A model generated the notes under the pieces. It searched no databases, was not told the DNA's origin, and saw only the letters and a list, made by a program, of their open reading frames with translations. Positions 1 to 6,826 of a DNA stretch of 47,053 nt are shown here, in pieces (position 1 is the first letter of the stretch; the number at the start of each line of letters is the position of its first letter). The position numbers were made by a program, and so were the translations under genes. The stretch lies in assembly GCA_017430325.1 (NCBI GenBank), contig JAFRNE010000022.1, forward strand, positions 1 through 47,053, in the 5' to 3' direction. Source of the DNA: Eubacterium sp. (GTDB lineage: Bacteria; Bacillota; Clostridia; Lachnospirales; Lachnospiraceae).

Positions 1-24
1 GCTTGCTTGCTTGCTTGCTTGCTT
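1..24. repeat. GCTT tetranucleotide tandem repeat
   Basis: Six perfect GCTT units open the window and probably continue to the left. No reading frame or promoter that they could switch is visible inside the window. Confidence 0.85.
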
Positions 25-543
25 AAGCGTAGCTTTTACCTGCATTACCTGTCAACCCCTTTCTCATCAATATATCATATGAAAATTCGGTTAAATTATA
101 GCAAACAAGCATGTTTTTTACAATAATATGTTATGAAAAGGCAGCTATGAAATTGTTTCCAAAATCATAACTGCCTCTGATCAATCAGAATTCAGTTTTA
201 TATAGCTACCCAGAAGTATATACAGTAAACTGCTTTTTATTCAGCGGTCAAACATTTTTTTCTATCGATTCCGCTGAATAAACGCATATTTTTAATCATC
301 ATGCCACCAAACAAGTCATTTATCTTCTTCCAGTTCTTAAAATTGCGGTCGCATTCTGCGACCACAGATTTTAATCATACATCATCTATCTTTACAATAT
401 TTATCCTATAAGTAAAAAATACGGGCAAGAACGAGTCTTGCCCTTGTTAAAATCGCTCTTATGAGTGGCGAAATACTCGCTTATAAATTTCTTGCATTTT
501 CTCTCCTGGTTGCCATTATAGCTTCATTTCTCATATAAACACC
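25..543. other. Gene-free accessory spacer
   Basis: No convincing gene is visible. The stretch holds AT-rich sequence with three small inverted repeats: about 140-175 (GGCAG-TATGA against TCATA-CTGCC), 347-363 (GGTCGCA against TGCGACC) and the terminator at 423-443. A 17-residue minus-strand frame (534-481) directly follows the 77-residue frame at 544-777 but cannot be called a gene. Confidence 0.5.
423..443 (-). terminator. Intrinsic terminator
   Basis: GGGCAAGA pairs with TCTTGCCC around a 5-nt loop. On the minus strand the stem is followed by a T-rich run (TATTTTTTA). It would end transcripts coming from the small frames at 481-777. Confidence 0.6.
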
Positions 544-777
544 TCATAATACCACATTCATACTATCGTAAACTGCCATTCCTTTTATTCCATGATTCCC
601 TAGTACTAAAGGATTCTTAAGCGGAACACACTTTGCTATCGGTTTTAAATTATCAAGCTGAATAATATCATTCATTTTGTAATAATACAAAATACAATAT
701 ATCAATACCCTTGTTTCTTCAGTCATTCTACTTACATCCATGCTAAGAATCTCATCTTTCTTCTTATCATAGTGCAT
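544..777 (-). CDS. Hypothetical small protein, possibly a gene fragment
   Basis: This 77-residue frame has no family I recognise. It is hydrophilic and mixed in composition, with no signal peptide or membrane segment. No good ribosome binding site precedes the ATG, and the next thing upstream is the structured repeat at 806-1027. It may be the surviving C-terminus of a longer gene cut by the repeat, or not a gene at all. A terminator-like hairpin at 423-443 lies downstream in the right orientation, which is the main point in its favour. Confidence 0.25.
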   Translation of the reverse strand: MHYDKKKDEILSMDVSRMTEETRVLIYCILYYYKMNDIIQLDNLKPIAKCVPLKNPLVLGNHGIKGMAVYDSMNVVL

Positions 778-805
778 GAATAATCTGTGAAGATATCTAT
801 GAAGG

Positions 806-1027
806 CCATGCTCTGTTCTTGATCTGCAAGCGGCTCAAGAACCGTCGCCGTAGGCGCTTCGTTTGCACCAAAACTTCTGTAACAAGCCATGCTCTGTTAT
901 TGCTGCTTCGCACCAATAACCGTCGCCGTAGGCGCCGTATACTTAGAAAAACAGAGGCGCAGATGTGAATGCAAGCATTCATCTGCGCCTCTGTTTTTCT
1001 GAGTGCATGGCTTGTTATAAAAGCTCT
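806..1027. repeat. Structured repeat, copy A (two hairpin units plus long palindrome)
   Basis: On the plus strand there are two units of about 50 bp (806-855 and 888-936). Each begins CCATGCTCTGTT and ends AACCGTCGCCGTAGGCGC, with a hairpin between. Unit 1 pairs GTTCTTGA with TCAAGAAC; unit 2 pairs GTTATTG with CAATAAC. A 29-nt spacer separates the units. A palindrome with perfect 21-bp arms (945-965 and 980-1000) and a central ATGCAAGCAT follows. The copy closes with GTGCATGGCTTGTTA-TA-AAGCTCT, an inverted version of the AAGCCATGC that opens unit 2. Reading frames across it are side effects of the repeat. Confidence 0.9.
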
Positions 1028-1148
1028 ATAAGTCCTTGATTGAGCATTAGCATATATGTTTAGTTTTAGTGTAAAATATGGCTATTTTTTTCTCATTTCT
1101 ACATTTTATTCTGACTATCTGTTTTTTTGTTGCCAAAGTGTTGCCAGA

Positions 1149-2132
1149 CTACATATTGTGCGTGTTATCCTTAGGAGTCCTATCTATAGGCGCAATTCGC
1201 ATATAATCAAGATTATATCCCTTAACTAAATGTACTTCTGAAGACTTTATTATATACTTTTTTTCATCTGTGCTCTGTGTATTAAAAATAACTATATTCT
1301 TAGAGTTTGAGTCATAAGAACTATAGAACCTAATTCCTTCAAATCCCATCTCTTTTATAAACTCAGTCAAAAACTGTGTCGGGTAATAATCCTTCTCATT
1401 ACCTGTATATGGTTCTGAAAACGCCCTGGATATAAGATAATATATGTATGCATCACCACCCTTTTCATAAATACCGTTGTTTTTGCAAAAATCAAATAAC
1501 TTAATATCATCTGATAACTCTATGGTAGCTACACTTACTTCCTGACCTATCATTGGTCTCACTTCCATAATTGCTGTCTTCCGAGAATCACAAACATATA
1601 AATAGCTGATCCCTGCAGGATTCGCTCTCCCCGCTGTTGCTTTTACGCTAGGCGGAGAATCTATATCTGCAATTTCATATCCCCAAAATTCCTTCCTTAC
1701 AGATAGAAGAGAATCAAGTTTTTCACTTACTTTATTATCCAGCTGCATAATCGGATTTTGAAAATAGTAACACACCTCCTCAAATGACTTATCTTTTAAA
1801 TCAGGAAATGATTCATCAATTGTTTTTCTTAACTCATTTAGTATTTTCTTGTTATGTTCAAATTCTAGAAACGAAGAAGTATTGACGCGTGCACGATAAT
1901 AGATTTGCCCTTTATTTAGAACTGTAGTAGCCGCTTCTTTCATACCTTTAACCATATCTAACAGCTCAGATTTAGGGAAAAACCGATGCTTATGACTAAT
2001 CCCCTCCTTAAATTCATACCAATACTTTCCAGCGTCAGCATATGCAAGCAAAAACAAAACCAACCACGCCTCATCATCTGATAACTTAGCAAAGGAATTC
2101 GTATCTTTTATATTCTTAATATCTTCTTTCAT
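1149..2132 (-). CDS. RES-domain protein (NAD+-degrading toxin family)
   Basis: This 327-residue protein carries a RES domain over about residues 76-285. The three residues naming the family are visible: Arg80 in the YYRAR motif, Glu190 in TAIMEV, and Ser271/Ser272 after GFEGIRFY. The GRANPAG segment (169-175) is also typical. Characterised RES toxins such as MbcT break down NAD+ and are neutralised by an adjacent Xre-family antitoxin. Here no Xre gene is next door, and residues 1-75 form a helical extension like the N-terminal modules of longer RES proteins. The gene lies downstream of the relBE pair (91 nt gap) and between two structured repeats. Activity on NAD+ is inferred from the family. 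It may be self-contained, need an unlinked antitoxin, or be an abortive-infection effector. Confidence 0.85.
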   Translation of the reverse strand: MKEDIKNIKDTNSFAKLSDDEAWLVLFLLAYADAGKYWYEFKEGISHKHRFFPKSELLDMVKGMKEAATTVLNKGQIYYRARVNTSSFLEFEHNKKILNELRKTIDESFPDLKDKSFEEVCYYFQNPIMQLDNKVSEKLDSLLSVRKEFWGYEIADIDSPPSVKATAGRANPAGISYLYVCDSRKTAIMEVRPMIGQEVSVATIELSDDIKLFDFCKNNGIYEKGGDAYIYYLISRAFSEPYTGNEKDYYPTQFLTEFIKEMGFEGIRFYSSYDSNSKNIVIFNTQSTDEKKYIIKSSEVHLVKGYNLDYMRIAPIDRTPKDNTHNM

Positions 2133-2223
2133 TAATACACCATACCGTATAAATATATCATTGTTTCAATTAAACCTTTAATTACTCTGAATATCTGATT
2201 TTTGTCGCAACAATGTTCCAGTG

Positions 2224-2547
2224 CTACATATGCCGTTCTTGCAACCTCTTATGCACATCCGACGCCCCATAAAGTACATCAGTCACTGTTACAACTCCCG
2301 GATCTATCACATAACAGACAAGATAATTGTCCACTACCATTTTATGTATTCCCAGCGAATGTTCAGGCTCACACTCAAACAAACCATATCTGTCTGGAAA
2401 TGATTCCAATGTCAGAATGGCATCCGCAATACGATTATACTGTCCCATTGCATTCTCAGGAGTCTGCAGCTTCTTAGCAATATATTCATATAATGCTTCC
2501 ATATCGGCAAGAGCGTCATCTGTGATATCAACCACATATCTTTCCAT
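2224..2547 (-). CDS. ParE/RelE-superfamily toxin
   Basis: This 107-residue protein has the small alpha/beta layout of the superfamily: an N-terminal helix pair with A..DM..LYEYI, then the core strands IHKMVVDNYLVCYVID and VTVTDVLYGASD near the C-terminus. Members either cleave mRNA on the ribosome (RelE) or poison gyrase (ParE). The sequence does not decide which; the conserved YLV.Y core is common to both. Its ATG overlaps the TGA of the upstream antitoxin by one base, so the two are translationally coupled. The antitoxin-first order is the usual one for RelBE/ParDE modules. Confidence 0.85.
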   Translation of the reverse strand: MERYVVDITDDALADMEALYEYIAKKLQTPENAMGQYNRIADAILTLESFPDRYGLFECEPEHSLGIHKMVVDNYLVCYVIDPGVVTVTDVLYGASDVHKRLQERHM

Positions 2548-2852
2548 CAGCTATGACTCTCCCTAAATCTATTAAATGCGTCCGCCGCATTCTGGGTACG
2601 CCCTGCTTTATATGACTCATATCCACGCTGTATCTTAGCATGAATCTGATCTTCGCTCATCTTCGTCGTATCAATGCTTTCAGGAGCATTTGGCAGCGTA
2701 ACAGAAAACGGAATGCCTCCAACCAAAACTATTTGATTCAAAAACATATCAACGGCAGTAGACATAGGAATACCAAGCCTTCCGAGAACTGATTCTGCAT
2801 CCTTCTTTAAAGTAGGATTTACTCTTAAATTCAATGTTGCAGATTTCTCCAT
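2547..2852 (-). CDS. RelB/DinJ-family antitoxin
   Basis: This 101-residue protein starts with a ribbon-helix-helix DNA-binding region: the strand TLNLRVN, then a helix leading to LGIPMSTAVDMFL and IPF. That is the RelB/DinJ signature. The C-terminal part is charged and helical, as expected of a toxin-wrapping tail. A GGAGG site lies 7-8 nt before the ATG. It is the first gene of a two-gene operon with the toxin and should repress its own promoter through the palindrome at 2878-2896. Confidence 0.88.
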   Translation of the reverse strand: MEKSATLNLRVNPTLKKDAESVLGRLGIPMSTAVDMFLNQIVLVGGIPFSVTLPNAPESIDTTKMSEDQIHAKIQRGYESYKAGRTQNAADAFNRFRESHS

Positions 2853-2874
2853 GATAATACCTCCATTTTATTTT

Positions 2875-2903
2875 ATTGTAACGACATTGCTGTTACTTGT
2901 CAA
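2875..2903 (-). promoter_or_regulatory. relBE promoter with embedded operator
   Basis: On the minus strand TTGACA (2898-2903) and TACAAT (2875-2880) are exactly 17 nt apart. The spacer and the edge of the -10 box form a 19-bp interrupted palindrome, GTAAC-nn-CA-n-TG-nn-GTTAC (2878-2896). This fits autorepression by the ribbon-helix-helix antitoxin. Confidence 0.8.
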
Positions 2904-3087
2904 CCTATTTGCGCCTAATACCCCTCCCACTAATGAATCGATTAGAACCAACGAAATGAAAAACCACTCAATAAACTGGCAACAAAAACCCGAATAAACC
3001 AGATAATATATATAATAGCAGACATCCTATATAATGCCTGCTATCAGAAATACAATATAGAAAAAATAAGCCAACCGGTATCACTTC

Positions 3088-3230
3088 AAGCCATGCTCTG
3101 TTATTGACGCTCCGCGCCAATAACCGTCGCCGTAGGCGCCGTATACTCAGAAAAACAGAGGCGCGGATATGAATGCAAGCATTCATCCGCGCCTCTGTTT
3201 TCTGAGTGCATGGCTTGTTATAGAAGCTCT
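3088..3230. repeat. Structured repeat, copy B (single hairpin unit plus long palindrome)
   Basis: This is a short form with one 50-bp unit (3090-3139), whose hairpin pairs GTTATTG with CAATAAC and CGC with GCG around TCC. The long palindrome follows, with left arm 3147-3168 and right arm 3185-3205. The right arm lacks one T opposite the A5 run. The closing GTGCATGGCTTGTTATAGAAGCTCT is at 3206-3230. Outer ends AAGCCATGC and GCATGGCTT are inverted. It lies between the relBE operon and the AlbA_2 gene. Confidence 0.9.
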
Positions 3231-3354
3231 TTAGTTGATACTATATATAGTATCTGTTAATTCTCCATTTTAGAATATATGGTATATAATTTCCATTTAT
3301 TCCAGTTATTATTTTGTGTTTTGGCACTTTTTATTGACATTTTGTTGACATGAG

Positions 3355-4770
3355 TTATTTTGATGCAACATATTTCTGATTTCTGCTATTCGGTTTATCA
3401 GGAATTGTTCGAACCAGTTTTCCGCTCTCAAGTAATGGATTGAGGATTTTTGTTCTAAAATGGCCTCTATTGCTGATGCCAATCCGTTCTTGTATTTCCT
3501 CTCTGCTCCTTGGGACAGCGCAAAAGTCAAGTATTACTTGTTCTCTATCAGATTCACTGATTACGGGTTCTTGAGTGACATCTTGGCCGTTATCTTGGTT
3601 GGTAACTTGGTTGGCACCATCCAAGTTCTGCATCCAAGTTTCGCGAAGATTCCTATAAAAAGCCACTACAAAATCATCCTTCTCCGTCCGGAACTCAACA
3701 TTACAGCCTGCCTCATCACAAAGATCCTTGATTCTTTTAAGTCCGGTTGCAAAGGTTTCCATATCCTTTGAAAAATACAATACGCCAGTAATTTTTCTAT
3801 TACGGCGGATAGGCTTTTTATTACCATCAAGATATTCTTCCGGTGCATGACCCTTAGGGAATCCACCTGTAGTATGTATCTCTATTCTGTCCTTAAATAC
3901 ATCTATCTCGTTATTCTGACCATTATTATATACACGATGTCCATATGAATTAATCACGGCTTCTCGGATAGCTTCAACAGGAATTTCCGGAGTTTCAACC
4001 CTCTTTAGTCCGACTATATCTGCTTTCCAGTCCATAGCATCTATGATGTACTGCTCACAGATTTTACTCATTCCAATGATAGAGCCTTTATCTACCCTGC
4101 GGATATCAGTAAATGTTGCCTTTACATTTGTGGCAAACTTTGCCATTTGCACATCTGTATCACTTATATCACAGAAAAGAGCAGCTCCGGCATTTAATAA
4201 GTGAATGCCATCAGCAGCAAAAAGCTCCAGCTTATTCATCACCACTTCCGGATCATCTGATTCAAAGGTAATCCTTCCTGCCTTCTTTGCATTATTTAAA
4301 TAAGTTCTAAAATCATTCATATTGATATCAGCTACGGTATATTTTGAAGGCTGATTTTCCCAGGCACGCTTACCATCATCCCTTATAAGCATCATTTCGA
4401 AGTATTGTTCCTGATCCATCACTATATCTTCATCAGCTTCTCTTATGCGTGGAACATTGTAAGCTGTATATGGCTGTCTGTTTCCTTGAAATTCAACATA
4501 TATAACAGACTTACCATCTTCATATGTTTTCTTGTCAATAACCGGATATATAGCAGGAACAATATGATTCTGTATTGCCTGACTAACATTTCGGATAGTC
4601 TGATCACTTATCTCCTGACCAATAACATCACCATTATTTTTAACGCCAAAATAAAGCGTACCTGAACCATGCTTATTTAATATAGCAACAATGGACTGGA
4701 TACCCTCTTTCAGTTCTCCGGTAGATTTCTTAAATTCAATCTGTTCAGTTTCTTCTCCAATATTGATCAA
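3355..4770 (-). CDS. AlbA_2 (Schlafen-like) putative ATP-binding / DNA-binding regulator
   Basis: I place the start at TTG 4770 because AGGAGG lies 7 nt upstream; the ATG at 4800 has no such site. The product is 471 residues. The N-terminal domain (about 5-115) shows the AlbA_2 pattern: E..QIEFKKS, then TLYFGVKNNGDVIGQEI. The middle-to-late part has the RecG-C-like ATP-binding pattern: AIREAVINSYGHR, then IDVFKDRIEIHTTGGFP. The C-terminal 70 residues look like a winged helix (SREEIQERIGISNRGHF). Such proteins are common in mobile and defence islands, where they act as regulators. The promoter is overlapped by a perfect inverted repeat (4812-4820/4835-4843), which suggests autoregulation. Its true target is unknown. 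Confidence 0.8.
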   Translation of the reverse strand: MINIGEETEQIEFKKSTGELKEGIQSIVAILNKHGSGTLYFGVKNNGDVIGQEISDQTIRNVSQAIQNHIVPAIYPVIDKKTYEDGKSVIYVEFQGNRQPYTAYNVPRIREADEDIVMDQEQYFEMMLIRDDGKRAWENQPSKYTVADINMNDFRTYLNNAKKAGRITFESDDPEVVMNKLELFAADGIHLLNAGAALFCDISDTDVQMAKFATNVKATFTDIRRVDKGSIIGMSKICEQYIIDAMDWKADIVGLKRVETPEIPVEAIREAVINSYGHRVYNNGQNNEIDVFKDRIEIHTTGGFPKGHAPEEYLDGNKKPIRRNRKITGVLYFSKDMETFATGLKRIKDLCDEAGCNVEFRTEKDDFVVAFYRNLRETWMQNLDGANQVTNQDNGQDVTQEPVISESDREQVILDFCAVPRSREEIQERIGISNRGHFRTKILNPLLESGKLVRTIPDKPNSRNQKYVASK

Positions 4771-4804
4771 TATCTTTCCTCCTAAAATGATCACTCTCAT
4801 AAAA

Positions 4805-4843
4805 AGTATAACAGGGCGTTATTGAAAAATCAACAACGCCCTG
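4805..4843 (-). promoter_or_regulatory. Promoter and palindromic operator of the AlbA_2 gene
   Basis: TTGATT (4828-4833) and TATACT (4805-4810) are 17 nt apart on the minus strand. A perfect 9-bp inverted repeat, CAGGGCGTT (4812-4820) and AACGCCCTG (4835-4843), flanks the -35 box and fills most of the spacer. Binding there would block transcription. The same hairpin could instead act as a weak terminator for upstream read-through. Confidence 0.6.
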
Positions 4844-5159
4844 CCGCTTATAACGCTACTAAAAAGTATATATTCAGTTCACAACCTTGCCGCCTTTAAT
4901 GGTATATTTCCTCAGTTTGCACTTTGCTATGATTTCGATATGATGTTGCCAAAGGACAAATGCAAATAACGCCGGAAATGGTATTTCTCCACCAACTTGG
5001 TGGAGTTTTTGACCTGAAAACTTATTCAAGAAGAAACGAGCTGAATGATCATGATAAATGATATAAAAATGTCATTTCACTCCTTACTAAACCGGCCCAC
5101 GAGACGCTAAACTTTTGTCGTATCAACCAGTATTGGAGGAGATTTATAAGTTTTCTATG
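4844..5159. other. Spacer with decayed coding relics
   Basis: No intact gene is present. Besides the C-terminal cap relic at 4879-4923, the plus strand has two abutting frames separated by a frameshift near 4960: one ending YDFDMMLPKDK, the other reading from ATG 4961 for 33 codons (MQITPEMVFLHQLGG...). They read like one broken protein of unknown family. CTCCACC-AACTT-GGTGGAG followed by T5 (4987-5010) looks like a plus-strand terminator but lies inside the second frame. Confidence 0.4.
4879..4923 (-). pseudogene. Relic of a cell-wall-binding-repeat protein C-terminus
   Basis: The minus strand encodes [11 protein letters not shown] followed by TGA. This matches the end of the protein at the right edge of the window ([14 protein letters not shown] at 46704-46706). 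No repeat units or start are visible upstream in frame beyond about 10 residues, so only the terminal cap survives. Confidence 0.5.
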
Positions 5160-5978
5160 CTAACGTTTAGCTATTATATCAATTATCTCCTCAGCCATCT
5201 TTGTTCCGTCATAAGTCCTTTCAACAAATAACTGATACTGAATATTATTTGCAGTAAAATACACCACCTGCTTTGCAGAATGCTCCTCGTTTCCATCATA
5301 TCCCGCGTCTTTGACAAAATAGGCTGTTTTTTCATCGCCGTATTTGTAAGTCCTGTAGTACTGCCTCTTTGTGCCGTAACCTATTCCGTCTGTGTTATTA
5401 TCAAATGTAAACTGACCATTAAGCGCAAATTCCATATCACCGTATTTCAACCAACCGCCGGAAATATGACCCGTCCCATAAGTAGAAAGAGCGATCATTA
5501 TCGGTCCCATAGATGTTATCTCATCAGATGACCAAAGCTTAATGCCCATTGTTTTCTCGGCTACATCAACACTTATAAACTCATGGAAATATGTCTGACT
5601 TTCATTATCATACTCAGTTTCTTCCATGGCCTTAAAGCTCTCAAAATCAATCTCAAGCGGCTCCGCCTTCTCCACATCCATCTCTTTATCTCCAGTCTTT
5701 AGGGTAAAGAATCCAGCATTTCTCGCCACTGCATATCCTGAAATTCCGACAACCAGGAACAGGCTCATTATTACAGCAGCTGCCTTAAGCCTGCCCATTA
5801 CGAAAACTCTTTCAGTCCGGCTTCCGGTCTGCTTTCCGGTCTTATTTCTCGCCTTCACCCCTGTGTTCTGTAAGCCCAACTCCCCGGCACATACGCAGAG
5901 TACTTTTTCATTCAGAGTTTTCTTCGGTCGGTGCTCATCCTTTAATGATCCATATAAGTATTCATCCAATCTATCCAT
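5160..5978 (-). CDS. Membrane-bound anti-sigma factor-like protein
   Basis: The 272-residue product has a cytoplasmic N-terminus of about 60 residues, one membrane segment at about 65-85 (LKAAAVIMSLFLVVGISGYA) and an extracellular domain of about 185 residues. The extracellular part is rich in Gly, Tyr and Thr and matches no enzyme I know. Gene order and topology are those of an anti-sigma factor: it begins 5 nt after the stop of the ECF sigma gene, and its ribosome binding site lies in the last codons of that gene. By analogy it would hold the sigma factor at the membrane until an envelope signal arrives. No zinc-finger (ZAS) HxxxCxxC motif is visible, so the contact surface may differ. Confidence 0.7.
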   Translation of the reverse strand: MDRLDEYLYGSLKDEHRPKKTLNEKVLCVCAGELGLQNTGVKARNKTGKQTGSRTERVFVMGRLKAAAVIMSLFLVVGISGYAVARNAGFFTLKTGDKEMDVEKAEPLEIDFESFKAMEETEYDNESQTYFHEFISVDVAEKTMGIKLWSSDEITSMGPIMIALSTYGTGHISGGWLKYGDMEFALNGQFTFDNNTDGIGYGTKRQYYRTYKYGDEKTAYFVKDAGYDGNEEHSAKQVVYFTANNIQYQLFVERTYDGTKMAEEIIDIIAKR

Positions 5979-5983
5979 ATTCG

Positions 5984-6511
5984 CTACCTCTCTTCCATAT
6001 ATTCTTCCAGTTGTTTTCTCAGCAAACCTCTGGCATAACTCAGTCTGCTTTTAACCGTTCCTTCAGGGATGCCCATCACCTCTGATATTTCACCCACAGA
6101 CATTTCCTCCTTATAGAAAAGCAGTATCGGTATCCGGTATTTATCCTTAAGACTGCTGACAGCTTTATTTACATACGTTCTCTGCTCGTTATTGATGCAT
6201 ATCGAAAGGTTATCCTCTCCGAACTTTTCGCAATCTTCATCCTTTTCTTCAACTATCTCTTCCTCCGGTGCGATTCTTTTTCGCCATGCGTATTTTCTCT
6301 TTTTATTCTTCCACAAATGTATCGCAACAGAGATAAGATAGCTTCTGACATTCTTACCTTCATCCAGATTTTCCATCGTCTTCACAGCATAAAGCCACGT
6401 ATCCTGATACAGATCATCAGCCGGATCACTGCCACCGGCCAGCTTGAGACAAAAGGAATATATGCCTTTCCCATAGGATTCAATTATCTCTTCAAGCTTT
6501 TCCTTTGTCAT
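5984..6511 (-). CDS. ECF-family RNA polymerase sigma factor
   Basis: The start is ATG 6511, giving 175 residues, because the longer frame upstream runs through the structured repeat at 6604-6826. AAAGGG lies 11 nt before it. Region 2 covers about residues 5-70 (ADDLYQDTWLYAVKTMENLD). Region 4 covers about 120-170 (LKDKYRIPILLFYKEEMSVG, then GTVKSRLSYARGLLRK), the standard ECF helix-turn-helix. It is translationally coupled to the anti-sigma gene. Its regulon is unknown. Lying between the repeat copies and apart from the guaA operon, it probably belongs to the accessory island. Confidence 0.9.
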   Translation of the reverse strand: MTKEKLEEIIESYGKGIYSFCLKLAGGSDPADDLYQDTWLYAVKTMENLDEGKNVRSYLISVAIHLWKNKKRKYAWRKRIAPEEEIVEEKDEDCEKFGEDNLSICINNEQRTYVNKAVSSLKDKYRIPILLFYKEEMSVGEISEVMGIPEGTVKSRLSYARGLLRKQLEEYMEER

Positions 6512-6603
6512 AAGATTGTCATCCCTTTCAAATAACGGAGCTTTCCACCCCTTCACTAATATATGGTAATAAATACAAATATGGTTCGATGGATTTTTAA
6601 GAA

Positions 6604-6826
6604 AAGCCATGCTCTGTTCTTGACGCTCCGCGCCAATAACCGTCGCCGTAGGCGCTTCGTTTGCACCAAAACTTCTGTAACAAGCCATGCTCTGTTCTTG
6701 ATGCTTCGCATCAAGAACCGTCGCCGTAGGCGCCGTATACCACGAAAAAGGGAGCCACAACCTGGTATGCAAGCATCCCGGTTGCGTCTCCCTTTTTCGT
6801 GGTGCATGGCTTGTTACAGAAGCTCT
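6604..6826. repeat. Structured repeat, copy C (overlaps the end of guaA)
   Basis: Two 50-bp units (6607-6655 and 6684-6733) are joined by the same 29-nt spacer as in copy A. Unit 2 is a perfect 11-bp hairpin (GTTCTTGATGC / GCATCAAGAAC). Unit 1 has one mismatch. The long palindrome (6740-6754 / 6788-6802, 15-bp perfect arms) differs in sequence from copies A and B but keeps the ATGCAAGCAT core. The closing segment, GCATGGCTTGTTACAGAAGCTCT on the plus strand, contains the guaA stop and last codons. The palindrome may also end guaA transcripts. Confidence 0.9.

Noticed and set aside
1..24. Phase-variable switch at the GCTT repeat
   Set aside because: The repeat touches no gene or promoter in the window. 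What lies to the left is unknown.
797..982. Minus-strand frame rich in Arg/Leu across repeat copy A
   Set aside because: The same kind of peptide (RRLRRR...NNRAW) appears wherever the repeat occurs, including 2968-3186 and 6556-6807. The frames come from the hairpin units, lack ribosome binding sites and are not genes.
3309..3530. 73-residue frame overlapping the end of the AlbA_2 gene
   Set aside because: It lies inside the last part of the AlbA_2 reading frame on the same strand in another phase. The AlbA_2 frame has clear domain signatures to its stop, and this one has none.
6512..6772. N-terminal extension of the ECF sigma factor
   Set aside because: The upstream 87 codons translate the structured repeat. 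The sigma domain starts right after ATG 6511, which has its own ribosome binding site.
806..6826. CRISPR array reading of the spaced repeats
   Set aside because: The repeats are 140-220 bp, kilobases apart, with whole genes between, and have internal dyads. This is not an array of short repeats and unique spacers.
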